A program made the position numbers and the translations under genes. From NCBI GenBank assembly GCA_964390495.1, contig CAYMIN010000015.1:32228-96227 (forward strand): a stretch of 64,000 bases of DNA, written 5' to 3'. This document shows positions 8,342-17,237 of this stretch, piece after piece. Within the stretch, counting starts at the first letter, position 1; the number at the start of each line of letters is the position of its first letter. The notes beneath the pieces are model-generated. The model made no database searches. It was not told the DNA's origin and saw nothing but the letters and a program-made list of their open reading frames with translations. The stretch is from UBA11051 sp964390495 (GTDB lineage Bacteria > Armatimonadota > Zipacnadia > Zipacnadales > UBA11051).

Positions 8342-10171
8342 ATGGCTACATCGGATGACGAACAATTAGCAAGCGCGCTAGTCTCGATGGGAGTTATCAC
8401 TGCGCTCGAACTCCAACAGGCCCGCGAAATGCAGCAATCCGAGGGCAAGAACCTGGTGCAGGCGCTGCTCGGCAGCGGCTTGGTTTCAGCTCACGACATC
8501 GCGCGGGCGACTGAGGCGATGGCCGACGCTGAGCCACAAGCGCCGGAACCACAAGCCTCCGATACCAGCGAAGCGTTCGAAGCTACCGCGACAGTTGACC
8601 AACAAGCTAGCGAACCGGCTCCCGGGCCGCCGCGCAAGCGCCGCAAAGGCCAAGCCTCGCTCGATGACTACGAGATTGACCCGCTAGCACTCCAGGACGT
8701 GCCGCGCTCCGTCGCTCAGCAGTACATTCTGCTGCCGCTTCAGGTTAGCCAGGACCGTATCCTGGTAGCTATGGCCGATGCCACCGACGTGTTTGCCATG
8801 GACGAGGTCCGCAGCCGCACCGGCAAACGTGTCGAGCCGATTGAGGTGGACGCCGAGGAGCTTAAGCACGCCATCGAGCAATTCTACTCGACGCACGCCC
8901 GCTCCAAGGTCAAGATGGCCGACACCCAGGACTTGGCCGCCGCCGTCGGAACCGCCGGCGTCGAGGGCGTGGATGATACCCTGGCCGAGATGCTGGACCA
9001 GGCTCCTGTGGTCCGAATCGTGCAGGAGATCATCAAAGATTCGGTGCGGCTGGGCGCGTCCGATATCCACATCGAACCTCGCGGCGAGCATGTGACCGTG
9101 CGCTACCGCCTCGACGGCCAGCTCAACGTCATTACCGAGCTGCCCACAGATATGCACCGCTACGTGCTTTCTCGGATCAAGATCCTGGCCGGTGAGGACA
9201 TCGCCGAAACGCGCAAGCCCCAGGATGGGCGCTTCGCCACCGTGGTGGACGACCGGCCGATTGACCTGCGTGTCTCGACGCTGCCGACCTACTGGGGTGA
9301 GAAGGCGGTGCTGCGTATTCTCGACAAGAGCCGCACCCTGGTGTCACTCAACCAGCTCGGCTTCCGGCCTGATACGCAGAAGGAATTTGACATGCTCATA
9401 GCGCGGAAACAGGGGATGATCCTGGTCACCGGTCCCACCGGCAGCGGCAAGACGACCACGCTCTACGCCTCCCTGCACCAGCTCAATGATGACACCAAGA
9501 ACATCACCACGGTCGAGGAGCCGGTCGAGTATGAGGTCGAGGGGCTGAACCAGGTCGCGGTGAACGAGGCCGTGGACCTGACCTTCGCCACCGCCCTGCG
9601 CAGCATCCTGCGCCAGGACCCGGATGTCATCCTGATCGGCGAGATCCGGGATCTGGACACCGCGCAGATGGCTTTCCGGGCGTCGCTGACCGGCCACCTG
9701 GTGCTCTCGACGCTGCATACCAATGACGCGCCCTCGGCGGCCACGCGTCTGGTGGACATCGGCATTCCGCCCTACATCACCGCCTCCTCGCTCATCGGCG
9801 TATTGGCCCAGCGGCTGGTGCGGCGGCTTTGCAAACGCTGTAGCGAGGCCTGTGATCCGACCGAGGCGGAACTGGACGCGCTCCAGCTCAGCAAGGAGCA
9901 AGCTGCCAAGATCCAATTCCATCGCGCCCGCGGCTGCCAGCACTGCCGCAATACCGGCTACTCGGGGCGGATCGCGCTATACGAGCTGATGGCGATGACG
10001 CCTGAGATCCGCGAGGCGATCACCGCCGGCACTAATGCTGCCGAGCTTCGCCAGATCGCGATCAAGACGGGGATGCGGACGCTGAAGTACGACGGGCTGG
10101 CGAAGATCCACAACGGCATCACCAGCGCGCACGAGGTCGCCGGCGTCATGTTCGCCGGAGATGAGGTATAA
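8342..10171 (+). CDS. pilB: PilB/GspE-type secretion or pilus assembly ATPase
   Basis: 609 residues from ATG 8342 behind GAGAGGTG; the frame opens at 8318. An N-terminal MshEN/GspE-N-like helical region is followed by a Pro/Ala-rich linker (about residues 60-100) and a second N-terminal domain. The ATPase core has Walker A GPTGSGKTTT (about residue 363), the Asp box, Walker B VILIGEIRD and the His box LSTLHTNDAPSA. The C-terminal zinc tetracysteine is LCKRC plus GCQHC. It powers pseudopilus or type IV pilus extension at the inner membrane. With the F-domain protein and the prepilin-like genes in this window it represents the pilus/secretion machinery; PilB versus GspE cannot be settled here. 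Confidence 0.93.
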   Translation: MATSDDEQLASALVSMGVITALELQQAREMQQSEGKNLVQALLGSGLVSAHDIARATEAMADAEPQAPEPQASDTSEAFEATATVDQQASEPAPGPPRKRRKGQASLDDYEIDPLALQDVPRSVAQQYILLPLQVSQDRILVAMADATDVFAMDEVRSRTGKRVEPIEVDAEELKHAIEQFYSTHARSKVKMADTQDLAAAVGTAGVEGVDDTLAEMLDQAPVVRIVQEIIKDSVRLGASDIHIEPRGEHVTVRYRLDGQLNVITELPTDMHRYVLSRIKILAGEDIAETRKPQDGRFATVVDDRPIDLRVSTLPTYWGEKAVLRILDKSRTLVSLNQLGFRPDTQKEFDMLIARKQGMILVTGPTGSGKTTTLYASLHQLNDDTKNITTVEEPVEYEVEGLNQVAVNEAVDLTFATALRSILRQDPDVILIGEIRDLDTAQMAFRASLTGHLVLSTLHTNDAPSAATRLVDIGIPPYITASSLIGVLAQRLVRRLCKRCSEACDPTEAELDALQLSKEQAAKIQFHRARGCQHCRNTGYSGRIALYELMAMTPEIREAITAGTNAAELRQIAIKTGMRTLKYDGLAKIHNGITSAHEVAGVMFAGDEV

Positions 10172-10177
10172 CTGAGG

Positions 10178-10203
10178 CGGCGGTCTGGAAAGCCCGCCTC
10201 ACG
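10178..10203 (-). repeat. Degenerate REP-like palindrome, copy 3
   Basis: On the minus strand it reads CGTGAGGCGGGCTTTCCAG and continues with ACCGCC. This matches the palindromes at 6526 and 47284 at about 19 of 26 positions, but the hairpin is imperfect. It lies between the convergent PilB and YebC genes. Confidence 0.4.
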
Positions 10204-10223
10204 CGTCTAGTGGCCTGTTCAGC

Positions 10224-10985
10224 TCAGGACGCAGCCTCCAGGGCGTCGAGGGCTTCGTCGGAAATCTCGAAGTTGGAGTGGACCTGCTGCACGTCCTCGT
10301 GATCGTTCAGGCCGTCCAGTAGCCTGATGACCTTGGGGGCGTCTTGGTCGGAGACCGGATTGGTGGCAGTGGGTATCATCGTCACCTCGGCGCGCTCGGT
10401 CGGCATCCCGGTCTCCCTCAGCGCACCATATACCGCACTGAACTGCTTGGGGTCGGTGTGGACCTCGATGGTGTTTTCTTCCTCGTCCTCCACTACGTCT
10501 TCGGCGCCGGCTTCGACGGCGATCATGAACACCTCGTCAAAGTCTGCCTGGTCGCGGGGCACCACGATGACGCCCTTGCTCTCAAACATCCACTGGACGC
10601 AGCCGGCCACCCCCAGATTGCCGCCGTGGTCCTTGAAGATATTGCGAATCTCGGCCACGGTGCGCTGGCTATTGTCGGTGAGTACACTCACCATCAACGC
10701 GACGCCGGCCGGGCCGTAGCCCTCATACAATCCCGACTCGTACGTGACGCCCTCGAGGTCGCCGGTGCCCATTTTGATGGCGCGCTCGATGTTGTCCTTG
10801 GGCATTTCGGCCTCTTTGGCCTTGTCTATGTACGTGCGCAGGGTGGGGTTCATATCCGGGTCGCCGCCGCCCTCGCGGGCCGCCACGCTAATCATGCGCG
10901 AGAGCTTGCTGAAGGCGCTGGAGCGCTTCGCGTCCTGGCGGTTCTTGCGGTGGACCCGATTTGCCCATTTGGAGTGTCCAGCCAT
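10224..10985 (-). CDS. yebC: YebC/PmpR (TACO1) family protein
   Basis: 253 residues, the normal length. The family signature is at the N-terminus (MAGHSKWANRVHRKNRQDAK), followed by LIEV-type substitutions within the three-domain fold (NPTLRTYIDKAKEAEMPKDN, YEGYGPAGVALMV, GGNLGVAGCVQWMF). Members are DNA-binding regulators or ribosome-associated translation factors. The start has GGAGG 10 bases upstream, and a strong promoter lies at 11027-11055. In some genomes yebC precedes ruvC; that neighbour is not seen here. Confidence 0.95.
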   Translation of the reverse strand: MAGHSKWANRVHRKNRQDAKRSSAFSKLSRMISVAAREGGGDPDMNPTLRTYIDKAKEAEMPKDNIERAIKMGTGDLEGVTYESGLYEGYGPAGVALMVSVLTDNSQRTVAEIRNIFKDHGGNLGVAGCVQWMFESKGVIVVPRDQADFDEVFMIAVEAGAEDVVEDEEENTIEVHTDPKQFSAVYGALRETGMPTERAEVTMIPTATNPVSDQDAPKVIRLLDGLNDHEDVQQVHSNFEISDEALDALEAAS

Positions 10986-11026
10986 GTCTATCCAGTCCTC
11001 CGTGATATCTAGCTTTCCCGCCGTAT

Positions 11027-11055
11027 ATTATAGCCAGCCAGCCGCCGGCGTGCAA
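11027..11055 (-). promoter_or_regulatory. Sigma-70-type promoter upstream of yebC
   Basis: On the minus strand, TTGCAC (11055-11050) and a perfect TATAAT (11032-11027) are separated by 17 bases, about 40 bases before the yebC start. Confidence 0.6.
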
Positions 11056-11104
11056 ATGGTGGCCGGCGGCTGACGTGGCTTATTGAGATTGTCCTTGAGA
11101 CGGC

Positions 11105-12199
11105 CTACTGCAGGGTCCAGCGGGTGTAGAGGAGGCCTCCGGGGTCCTGCATGTACGCCAGCACCTGTTCGTGGTGCGGGGTCTCCTTGAGATTGGAGTA
11201 GAAGACAGTCACTACCTGCCCGGGAGTCACCTCCAGGGAGACGGGATAGCCCATGTCGCAGGGCTGGTCGAAGTCGTAGATGGTGATGGTATTGTCGGTA
11301 TCCCAGGTCCGGCCCTCATCGTAGGAGAGCGCGCCATGGATGCTGAAAGGCTCCCGGCGATGGCCATAGACGCAGAGAATCGGGCCGGAGCTGAGGCGGG
11401 TCAGATGGGGCGGGTGCCCCCACATCCCCGTCTGCTCAAGCTCGGTCCACGTGTAGCCGCCGTCATCGGAGGTGGCTTGGTAGAGGTATCGCTGATCGTA
11501 ATCAGCGAACTGAGTGCGGACCATGACGAGCAGGTGGCCGGGCGTCAACTCCAGCAGGTGGTTCTCATTGAAGAGGCCGTAAGTCTCGACGTCGGTTCCG
11601 ACCGGCCCGTGCAGTTGGCCTATCTCGGTCCAGGTGTCGCCTTTGTCAGGTGACTCCCAGACTCCAGCGATGCCGTCAGGGGTGGCAGGACCGACATAGA
11701 TGAGACGACCGTCGCTGAGTGCAGCCGGGCCGGCATGATGGCCGATGGGGATCTCATGGGCATCGTCCCAGGTGCGGCCGCCATCAGTAGAGCGCATCAG
11801 CCAGCCGCCGGTCGGGGTATCCGGGGTGACCCCCTGGCGCGCGATCCGTGCAGACCACTGTGAGTACCACGGTTCCGGCAGGCGGTCGATGTCCAGCCAG
11901 CGCAGATAGGCCGTGGAGGTGAACCAAGTCAGAACGAGGGTACCGTCGGCCATGGTCAGGAGGTTGGCGTCGCGGTCGTCGAGCTCGCTGTCGAAGACCT
12001 CCTGGGGGAGTTCCCAGGTCTGCCCGCCGTCGTAGGAGTGGATCACGACTTCGCGGCCGACGGGGTCAACATGGTACTTGCGCTCGGAGGCGCTGACCAG
12101 GATATGTTCGCCCTCGACGCGAGTAATGCCGGGCCAGCCGTACATCTGATCAGGGCGTGAAGCGACCACCCCGTGCTCGAAATTGCCTGCTTCTAGCAT
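11105..12199 (-). CDS. Sialidase-like BNR-repeat protein
   Basis: 364 residues with five Asp-box motifs (SYDGGQTW, STDGGRTW, SPDKGDTW, SDDGGYTW, SYDEGRTW), the hallmark of the six-bladed sialidase/neuraminidase fold. No signal peptide is visible (MLEAGNFEHG), so it may act in the cytoplasm or be exported by another route. Asp boxes are structural, and I cannot identify the Arg triad and Tyr/Glu pair of true sialidases, so hydrolysis of sialic acids is unproven. The start follows GAAGGGAG. It is the last gene of the minus-strand propeller block, 36 bases after propeller protein 1. Confidence 0.75.
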   Translation of the reverse strand: MLEAGNFEHGVVASRPDQMYGWPGITRVEGEHILVSASERKYHVDPVGREVVIHSYDGGQTWELPQEVFDSELDDRDANLLTMADGTLVLTWFTSTAYLRWLDIDRLPEPWYSQWSARIARQGVTPDTPTGGWLMRSTDGGRTWDDAHEIPIGHHAGPAALSDGRLIYVGPATPDGIAGVWESPDKGDTWTEIGQLHGPVGTDVETYGLFNENHLLELTPGHLLVMVRTQFADYDQRYLYQATSDDGGYTWTELEQTGMWGHPPHLTRLSSGPILCVYGHRREPFSIHGALSYDEGRTWDTDNTITIYDFDQPCDMGYPVSLEVTPGQVVTVFYSNLKETPHHEQVLAYMQDPGGLLYTRWTLQ

Positions 12200-12235
12200 C
12201 GTTTTTCTCCCTTCGTTGTGTAGCCGTGTGCCTCA

Positions 12236-14539
12236 TTACAGCTTCATGCTCCACAGGTGCGAGCCGATCGCGAAATAGATGCGGCCGCCGCTGATGCCGA
12301 TGCCGGCGCTGATGCCGCCCGGGGCGTCGGCCAGCTTCTCAACCGCATACGTGCCCGGTGTGATCCTCACTATCGCGTTGCTGAGCACCACGTAGATATT
12401 GCCATCGGGGCCGCGCTCCATGCCGTTGACCGGCACGCCGCCGTATTCCGCAAGGCTCTGCTGATGCACCACTTGCTTGCTTTCCGGGTCGAAGACAAAG
12501 AACACCGAATCGCCGCCCATGCAGTAGAGCTTGCCGTCAGGGCCCATCTTCATGCGCCCAATGGCCGACATTCCCGGTATCGGCACCACTTTCCACTTGA
12601 CCTGCTTGGTCTCCCAGTCCAGTACCCAAATGACGGCGTCCTTCTCGACGGCCTTGCCACCGTGGGTGCCCGAGACGGTGGTGCCGCAGATGAGATCGCC
12701 ATTGGGTAGAGCTTGCATCGGGATGGTGCTGTGGTACTCGATGAGGTCCTCGTGGGTGAATTTCAGCGTCTCGCCGGTTTCGAGGTTGTAGATGTCCATG
12801 CCGCCGCCGACGCGCCCATAGCCGGGCAGGCCGGAGATGATGATATGCTTGCCGTCGGGATGAGCGAAGGCTCCCCAGGGCAAATTGAGGTCGGGCCGGG
12901 AATGCTCGATAACACGTTGCGGATTCTGCTCCGGGGGCTGGACGATCACCTGATCGGGAGGCTGCTGGGTAAGCAGCAGGGTCTTAAGGCACAGGTGGGG
13001 ATGATGGGCGTGGCGGCCCTGCACGTTGATCAGGGAAAAGACATGCTCGCCGGCCTTCAACTCGAATGGCCCGGCAGTCAGCGGCGGCGCAAGGCTGAGG
13101 CTATGGTGCTGGCAGTCGAATTGCTCGGTAATCCTCTGCTCACCCATGTCGAACCGCAACCAGGTATAGCCCGGGGCGCGGTAGTAGGAGACGTAGAGAT
13201 AATACTGGCCGTCCGCGGGTGCGGTCAGCTTGAAGTCGGCGCGGCCATTGTAGGTATCGGCCTGCCACAACAAGGCATCGCGGTCCTGCAGATAGACGAG
13301 TTTGCCGTTGTCGGTTTCCCCAAGTTCGGCAAGCTCGGCGGCGGGAATGCCGCGTGCGATCGTGGGCAGCCCGGGGTTGAGGTTGATGGGCTTCTCAGTA
13401 TCCAGCACGTGGAGGCTGCCGCCCGTGTACATGCCGCCGAAAACGTACTTGCCCTGAGTGTCCATGCCCTTGAGCGCGATGGCACCCGGGTAGTACTGCA
13501 ACTCGTCCGCCTGCGGATCGTAGCAGATTAAGCGGGAAGGATGGGAGGAGTTGGCGTAGATCTTGCCGTCCGGGCCATCTGTCAGGACGCGTACCATGCT
13601 ACCTTCGGATTCATAGTCGAACTCAAGGCGCTTGGTCAGGCCGGTGTTGGGATCGTAGATCTCCATGTACTTTTCGAGCATATCGAAGGTATTGACGAGG
13701 CGACCGTCGGGCAGTTGCGGCTTCGCGCCGCGCGGCACGGCCGGGGCCGGCAGGTCGGCTTGCTCAACAATGGTCTTACCACCGTCATGCAGAAGATAGT
13801 ACACCGTCCCGTCCTGGAGCGGCGCGGTGCCATAGAGCTTGCCATCAACGCCTCGCCAGATACGCCCGCTTTCGACCTTGCGCTGCTCCTCCGGAATGAG
13901 CTGGCGCTTCTCGCCGGTTTCGGAGTGATAGGCTATGATGTTGCACTTGGCCGTCCCGATGCCGCAATAGACCCAGCCGGCGTCATCGAAGCCCAAATAT
14001 GACAGGTACTTCTGGTCGTCCATGCTGCCATGGTCTTTGAGCTCTTTGGTCTTTGGATCAAAGGAGGTGAGATTGGCGTGATAGACGCTGCCTGCCCAGA
14101 TCGTGCCATCGGGAGCCTCGGCGATGCACATCACAGCCCCGACGCCGGGGGCGCGGCCATGGAAGGCCCACTCCCGCGAGGTCGGGTCGAACTCCAGAAA
14201 AATCCCGTCCTGACTGGTGTAGAACTTGCCGTTACTGGCCACCAGCGAGCCATAGGGCGGAGAGTTAGGCACCCCCTCAGGCGTGTATATCTGCTCCGTT
14301 TCGCCGCTATCAACGTCAATGACGAGAATCCAGCCCCTGGGCGAGAGGTCGAGACTGCCGACGATGACGAGGCTGTGGCCGCTGCCATCCTCCGCGCCAT
14401 AGACACCGCGAGCCTCAGCCAGTGGTACCGGAACACCGTGGTCAGTAAACCTCTCGTCCTGCGGGGCCTGCTGCGCAGAAGCAGATGCGAGCATGAGGCA
14501 CATTAAACCTGCGGCCAGCATACTTGTGCAGGGCTTCAT
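12236..14539 (-). CDS. Secreted two-part beta-propeller protein, paralogue 1
   Basis: 767 residues. A signal peptide (SMLAAGLMCLMLASASAQQ) leads into a first propeller (about residues 30-400) with repeated GKFYTSQDG, PDGTIWAG and DGKLYGT-type blades. A beta-sandwich insert (about 425-545; DGQYYLYVSYYRAPGYTW, PFELKAGEHVFSL) resembles a carbohydrate-binding module. The C-terminal propeller part follows (HPDGKHIIISG, GPDGKLYCMGG, GPDGNIYVVLSN). It is the most diverged member of a five-gene tandem family. No catalytic residues are recognised, so ligand or glycan binding at the cell surface is an inference. The start follows AAAGGA. Confidence 0.75.
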   Translation of the reverse strand: MKPCTSMLAAGLMCLMLASASAQQAPQDERFTDHGVPVPLAEARGVYGAEDGSGHSLVIVGSLDLSPRGWILVIDVDSGETEQIYTPEGVPNSPPYGSLVASNGKFYTSQDGIFLEFDPTSREWAFHGRAPGVGAVMCIAEAPDGTIWAGSVYHANLTSFDPKTKELKDHGSMDDQKYLSYLGFDDAGWVYCGIGTAKCNIIAYHSETGEKRQLIPEEQRKVESGRIWRGVDGKLYGTAPLQDGTVYYLLHDGGKTIVEQADLPAPAVPRGAKPQLPDGRLVNTFDMLEKYMEIYDPNTGLTKRLEFDYESEGSMVRVLTDGPDGKIYANSSHPSRLICYDPQADELQYYPGAIALKGMDTQGKYVFGGMYTGGSLHVLDTEKPINLNPGLPTIARGIPAAELAELGETDNGKLVYLQDRDALLWQADTYNGRADFKLTAPADGQYYLYVSYYRAPGYTWLRFDMGEQRITEQFDCQHHSLSLAPPLTAGPFELKAGEHVFSLINVQGRHAHHPHLCLKTLLLTQQPPDQVIVQPPEQNPQRVIEHSRPDLNLPWGAFAHPDGKHIIISGLPGYGRVGGGMDIYNLETGETLKFTHEDLIEYHSTIPMQALPNGDLICGTTVSGTHGGKAVEKDAVIWVLDWETKQVKWKVVPIPGMSAIGRMKMGPDGKLYCMGGDSVFFVFDPESKQVVHQQSLAEYGGVPVNGMERGPDGNIYVVLSNAIVRITPGTYAVEKLADAPGGISAGIGISGGRIYFAIGSHLWSMKL

Positions 14540-14623
14540 TGTCTGTTGATCCTTTCACTGAGCGGTTTTCAGTCACCGTGCCTTTCTAAGCTTCTGCTCA
14601 GAGGGCACGTTTGGTGGCTGAGC

Positions 14624-15409
14624 CTAGAACTTGTAGATGTCCAGGGGGGAGTCGAAGGTCGCCTCCCAGGTATTGTCATCTATCTTCTTTCCGAGCTTTT
14701 CGCCGCGCTTCTCGGCATACTCGGGGGTCTGAATGACCATCTTGCCGGCAAGCGGAAAATCCATCTTGAAGGGCTTACACGCGTCAATGCGCTGCAAGCA
14801 TTCGGTGGCGCCTTCCCGGAGCATCTCGTGAGCCTTCTCGGGAGCAATCAGTACACCACACTGCCGCGACCAGCCCTCCTTGACCGCGACCGTGACGATC
14901 TCATCGCCGAGGAAATGGCGGGCCTCCTCGCAGCAGGCAACGTCGCCGGTAACCATTACCACCGGCACACCGAAATGACCGATGACCAGGGCGCTCTGCA
15001 CGATCTCGCCCGACTCGATACCGCCGTACCAGTACTTGCTCTCGGCCAGGCTGCTCTGGGTGTGGTGCAGCATTCCGGTTTCGGTGCCGTTCATGGCATG
15101 ATAGCCGAACAGCACTGCACAGTCGAAGGTTTCGTCCAAGCCGCTAGCAGGCCGCGGGCGCTCGGTGCCCGTGAAGTACCTGGCCCCCGGATGCATCAGT
15201 TGAGGCATGAAGTTACAGCCGCTGGCATGCCCATCGCTGATGACGATGTCGGTGGCTCCCCCCTCGAGAAGGCCCTCGACCAGGGCGTGAAGGTCGGCCA
15301 TCAGCAGCGGGCGCCCCTCTTTCTGGTATAGGTCAGGATCGCGCCCACACTGCGCAAATGTCGAGATGCCGCTGATGCCCTCCATGTCTGTTGCAACGAA
15401 AACTTTCAT
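14624..15409 (-). CDS. M55-family D-aminopeptidase (DppA-like)
   Basis: 261 residues. The zinc ligands of the M55 family are at the expected positions: Asp8 and Glu10 in ATDMEGISG, His61 in SDGHASG and His104 in FGYHAMNG. GDVACCEEARHF provides the later acidic ligand region. B. subtilis DppA is a decameric D-aminopeptidase that releases D-Ala from D-amino acid peptides. No signal peptide, so it is cytoplasmic. The start has GGAGGATG. It sits between propeller paralogue 1 and the GH30-like gene, suggesting that products imported from cell-wall or glycopeptide breakdown are processed here (inference). Confidence 0.9.
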   Translation of the reverse strand: MKVFVATDMEGISGISTFAQCGRDPDLYQKEGRPLLMADLHALVEGLLEGGATDIVISDGHASGCNFMPQLMHPGARYFTGTERPRPASGLDETFDCAVLFGYHAMNGTETGMLHHTQSSLAESKYWYGGIESGEIVQSALVIGHFGVPVVMVTGDVACCEEARHFLGDEIVTVAVKEGWSRQCGVLIAPEKAHEMLREGATECLQRIDACKPFKMDFPLAGKMVIQTPEYAEKRGEKLGKKIDDNTWEATFDSPLDIYKF

Positions 15410-15480
15410 GGTTCACATCCTCCAAGAGTGTGATTTCCCAAACTGGTCCAGCCACGACTGTGGCCGTGCATTTCCAGAGC

Positions 15481-16905
15481 TCAAGAGCCTTCCGCCGGCA
15501 TCGTTGTCAGGGTCAGTAGCGAGTGTGCGGCCAGTCCCACTTGAACAGTCCCGTTATGCGCCAGCACAGGCTCGAGCTCTCTGAAGCCCTCGTCTTGAGT
15601 TGTGCGGATCGCACGGAAGCGTATGGTCTCCGTGGGTAAGCCGGAGATAATCGCGTCGCCTTGGTCGCGGAGGTTGGCGATATGAAGCGTATAGACCCGC
15701 CCAGTATCCGCCGGCCCGACAAAGGCTGTAAAGAGCACCTCCGGATCGTCGGAGGTTGTGCTCAGGGCCTCCACCCCCGGCGGTGTGAGGTTGCAGAAGT
15801 GCTTCACGAAGTGAAACCGCGCGGTCGGCAGCAGCTTGGTCCGGCCGGTTTCGTCCGCTTCCTCTTTCAGGATGCTGTAGTCGGAGGTGAATTCCCACTG
15901 CATCGTTGCCTGCGGTCGCGCGTAAAGCAGCAGCTCCTGGTACATCCGCAGCTCGCGCAGGGCGTAATCGAAGCTCTCAAAGGACCGCGTGCGCCAGGCA
16001 TGAGGGTCCACGCCCAGCTCAGTCACCAGCAGCGGGAGGTTGAGGTCCGCCGCCAGATCGGCCCAGGCGGCATACTGCTCGGGACTGGCCCCGCCCCAGG
16101 AATGAAAGCCGACCGCGCCCACATACTGCATCGCCTCGGGGTCCGCAGCCGCTACCTGTGCGTAAGTGTGTGTCCCACGCGGGCCGGTGGCGTCGGCTAG
16201 AAGCATCCTGGTCTTCAGGCCGAGACGCTCAAGCTGAGCGCCGATACGCTTAATCGCCTCGCAGTGCTCCTGAGCCGAGAAAAACACCATGACGCCGAGG
16301 TTAGGCTCGTTGAATGAGAATAGGTCCGGCTCGACACCATACTGGCGGCGGGCGTACAGCAGATACGAGCGGATACACTCAAGTAGCTCGGGCCATTTGT
16401 CGGGATGCCCTCGGCGGTGATGGGTATTCGGCGGCTTGCCCGGCTCGGCGTAGAGCCACTCAGGGAGCCACCAGACACTGCTGACATAAGGGATGCCCAT
16501 GTCCTGGAGCTGTCTTGCCAGCAGCAATTCGGCCCGCAATTTCGAACCCGCCTGGTCTTGACTCGCCAGATACTCCCAGTTGGTGGCATCCGGTGAATCG
16601 TTGTCGTTGGCGGGCTCCCAATCATTCAGGCTCATCTCGGTGCGGGCCCAGGCGATCCGCAGATGGCTGAGCGTGTACTGAGTTACCGGTGATTCAATTT
16701 CGAAGCAGTAGTTCCCGCCGAACCCGTCAAGCTGATAGCGCACCTGCCTCAGGTCAAGCGTAAGCTGCGTCTGCCTATCCTGGGCCTGCGATACCGAGAC
16801 GACAGCCACCAGCAACAACAGCAACACCGCAGTAAAGCTAATCGCCAAAGGCGCCTTGCCCCGGCGCGTGTGACCTCGTGGATTAGTCCAGCCCCGGTAT
16901 ATCAT
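15481..16905 (-). CDS. Secreted GH30-like (clan GH-A) glycoside hydrolase
   Basis: 474 residues from ATG 16905, chosen because GGAG lies just upstream. A basic region and hydrophobic core (LAISFTAVLLLLLVAVVSVS) form the signal peptide. The catalytic barrel starts at QLDGFGGNYCFE, typical of GH30. The acid/base is Glu200 in FSFNEPNLG and the nucleophile Glu296 in LLVTELGVD, about 96 residues apart as expected for clan GH-A. A C-terminal beta-rich part follows. The GH30 assignment is by pattern; related families such as GH39 or GH5 are possible. The first codons overlap, in another frame, the dead C-terminus of a propeller paralogue at 16883-16999. Confidence 0.75.
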   Translation of the reverse strand: MIYRGWTNPRGHTRRGKAPLAISFTAVLLLLLVAVVSVSQAQDRQTQLTLDLRQVRYQLDGFGGNYCFEIESPVTQYTLSHLRIAWARTEMSLNDWEPANDNDSPDATNWEYLASQDQAGSKLRAELLLARQLQDMGIPYVSSVWWLPEWLYAEPGKPPNTHHRRGHPDKWPELLECIRSYLLYARRQYGVEPDLFSFNEPNLGVMVFFSAQEHCEAIKRIGAQLERLGLKTRMLLADATGPRGTHTYAQVAAADPEAMQYVGAVGFHSWGGASPEQYAAWADLAADLNLPLLVTELGVDPHAWRTRSFESFDYALRELRMYQELLLYARPQATMQWEFTSDYSILKEEADETGRTKLLPTARFHFVKHFCNLTPPGVEALSTTSDDPEVLFTAFVGPADTGRVYTLHIANLRDQGDAIISGLPTETIRFRAIRTTQDEGFRELEPVLAHNGTVQVGLAAHSLLTLTTMPAEGS

Positions 16906-16999
16906 AGCTCCAGAAGTGGGTGTCGCAGGCGTAATCAAACAGCCCCTTATGCAACGCGCCACCGGCACTCATGCCTACGGGCGTGTCGGTCAGCTTTTC
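16883..16999 (-). pseudogene. C-terminal remnant of a beta-propeller paralogue
   Basis: On the minus strand, 38 codons and a TAA (16885-16883) read EKLTDTPVGMSAGGALHKG through FWSYDIPGLD. This matches the last residues of the intact paralogues (EKLADTPVGITAGGALVNG through WTYEVPGL at 19628-21955). Immediately upstream the frame is closed by TAA at 17002-17000, and no further homology is visible. It is a leftover of a lost tandem copy. Its end now supplies the ribosome site and start codon of the GH30-like gene in a different frame. Confidence 0.75.
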
Positions 17000-17237
17000 T
17001 TATAGGGCAGCACCCGAAATTGCTTACCTAGCCGACTATCGAGGCATCGCGTCGGGCTTGGGTAAGCTCGACCGTGCATCGCCCAAACCACGAATGGTTC
17101 ATCCGGCACTTCTCATACGTGCTTGCAGCCCCCACTGTGTGTGCCTCATCTCATCAAGCTCGCGTTTCCCCGAGATTCCTACCGCACCAAACGTCTGCAG
17201 ATGGTCTGGTGCCTCGGATTGCTAGTGATGCCGAAGG
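17000..17237 (-). other. Gap between propeller remnant and propeller paralogue 2
   Basis: About 240 bases without a credible gene. Small plus-strand frames here have no ribosome sites. It probably consists of decayed sequence from the lost propeller copy, but no residual similarity to the paralogues could be recognised. Confidence 0.4.

Noticed and set aside
12713..13531. Plus-strand open frames under the propeller genes (also 20003-20578, 23689-24696 and 25012-25791)
   Set aside because: They are antisense to conserved blade motifs, recur at equivalent places in the paralogues and lack ribosome sites.
16906..16968. Upstream extension of the GH30-like gene to an ATG at 16968
   Set aside because: The extra codons are an out-of-frame reading of the propeller remnant, and the ATG at 16905 has the better ribosome site.
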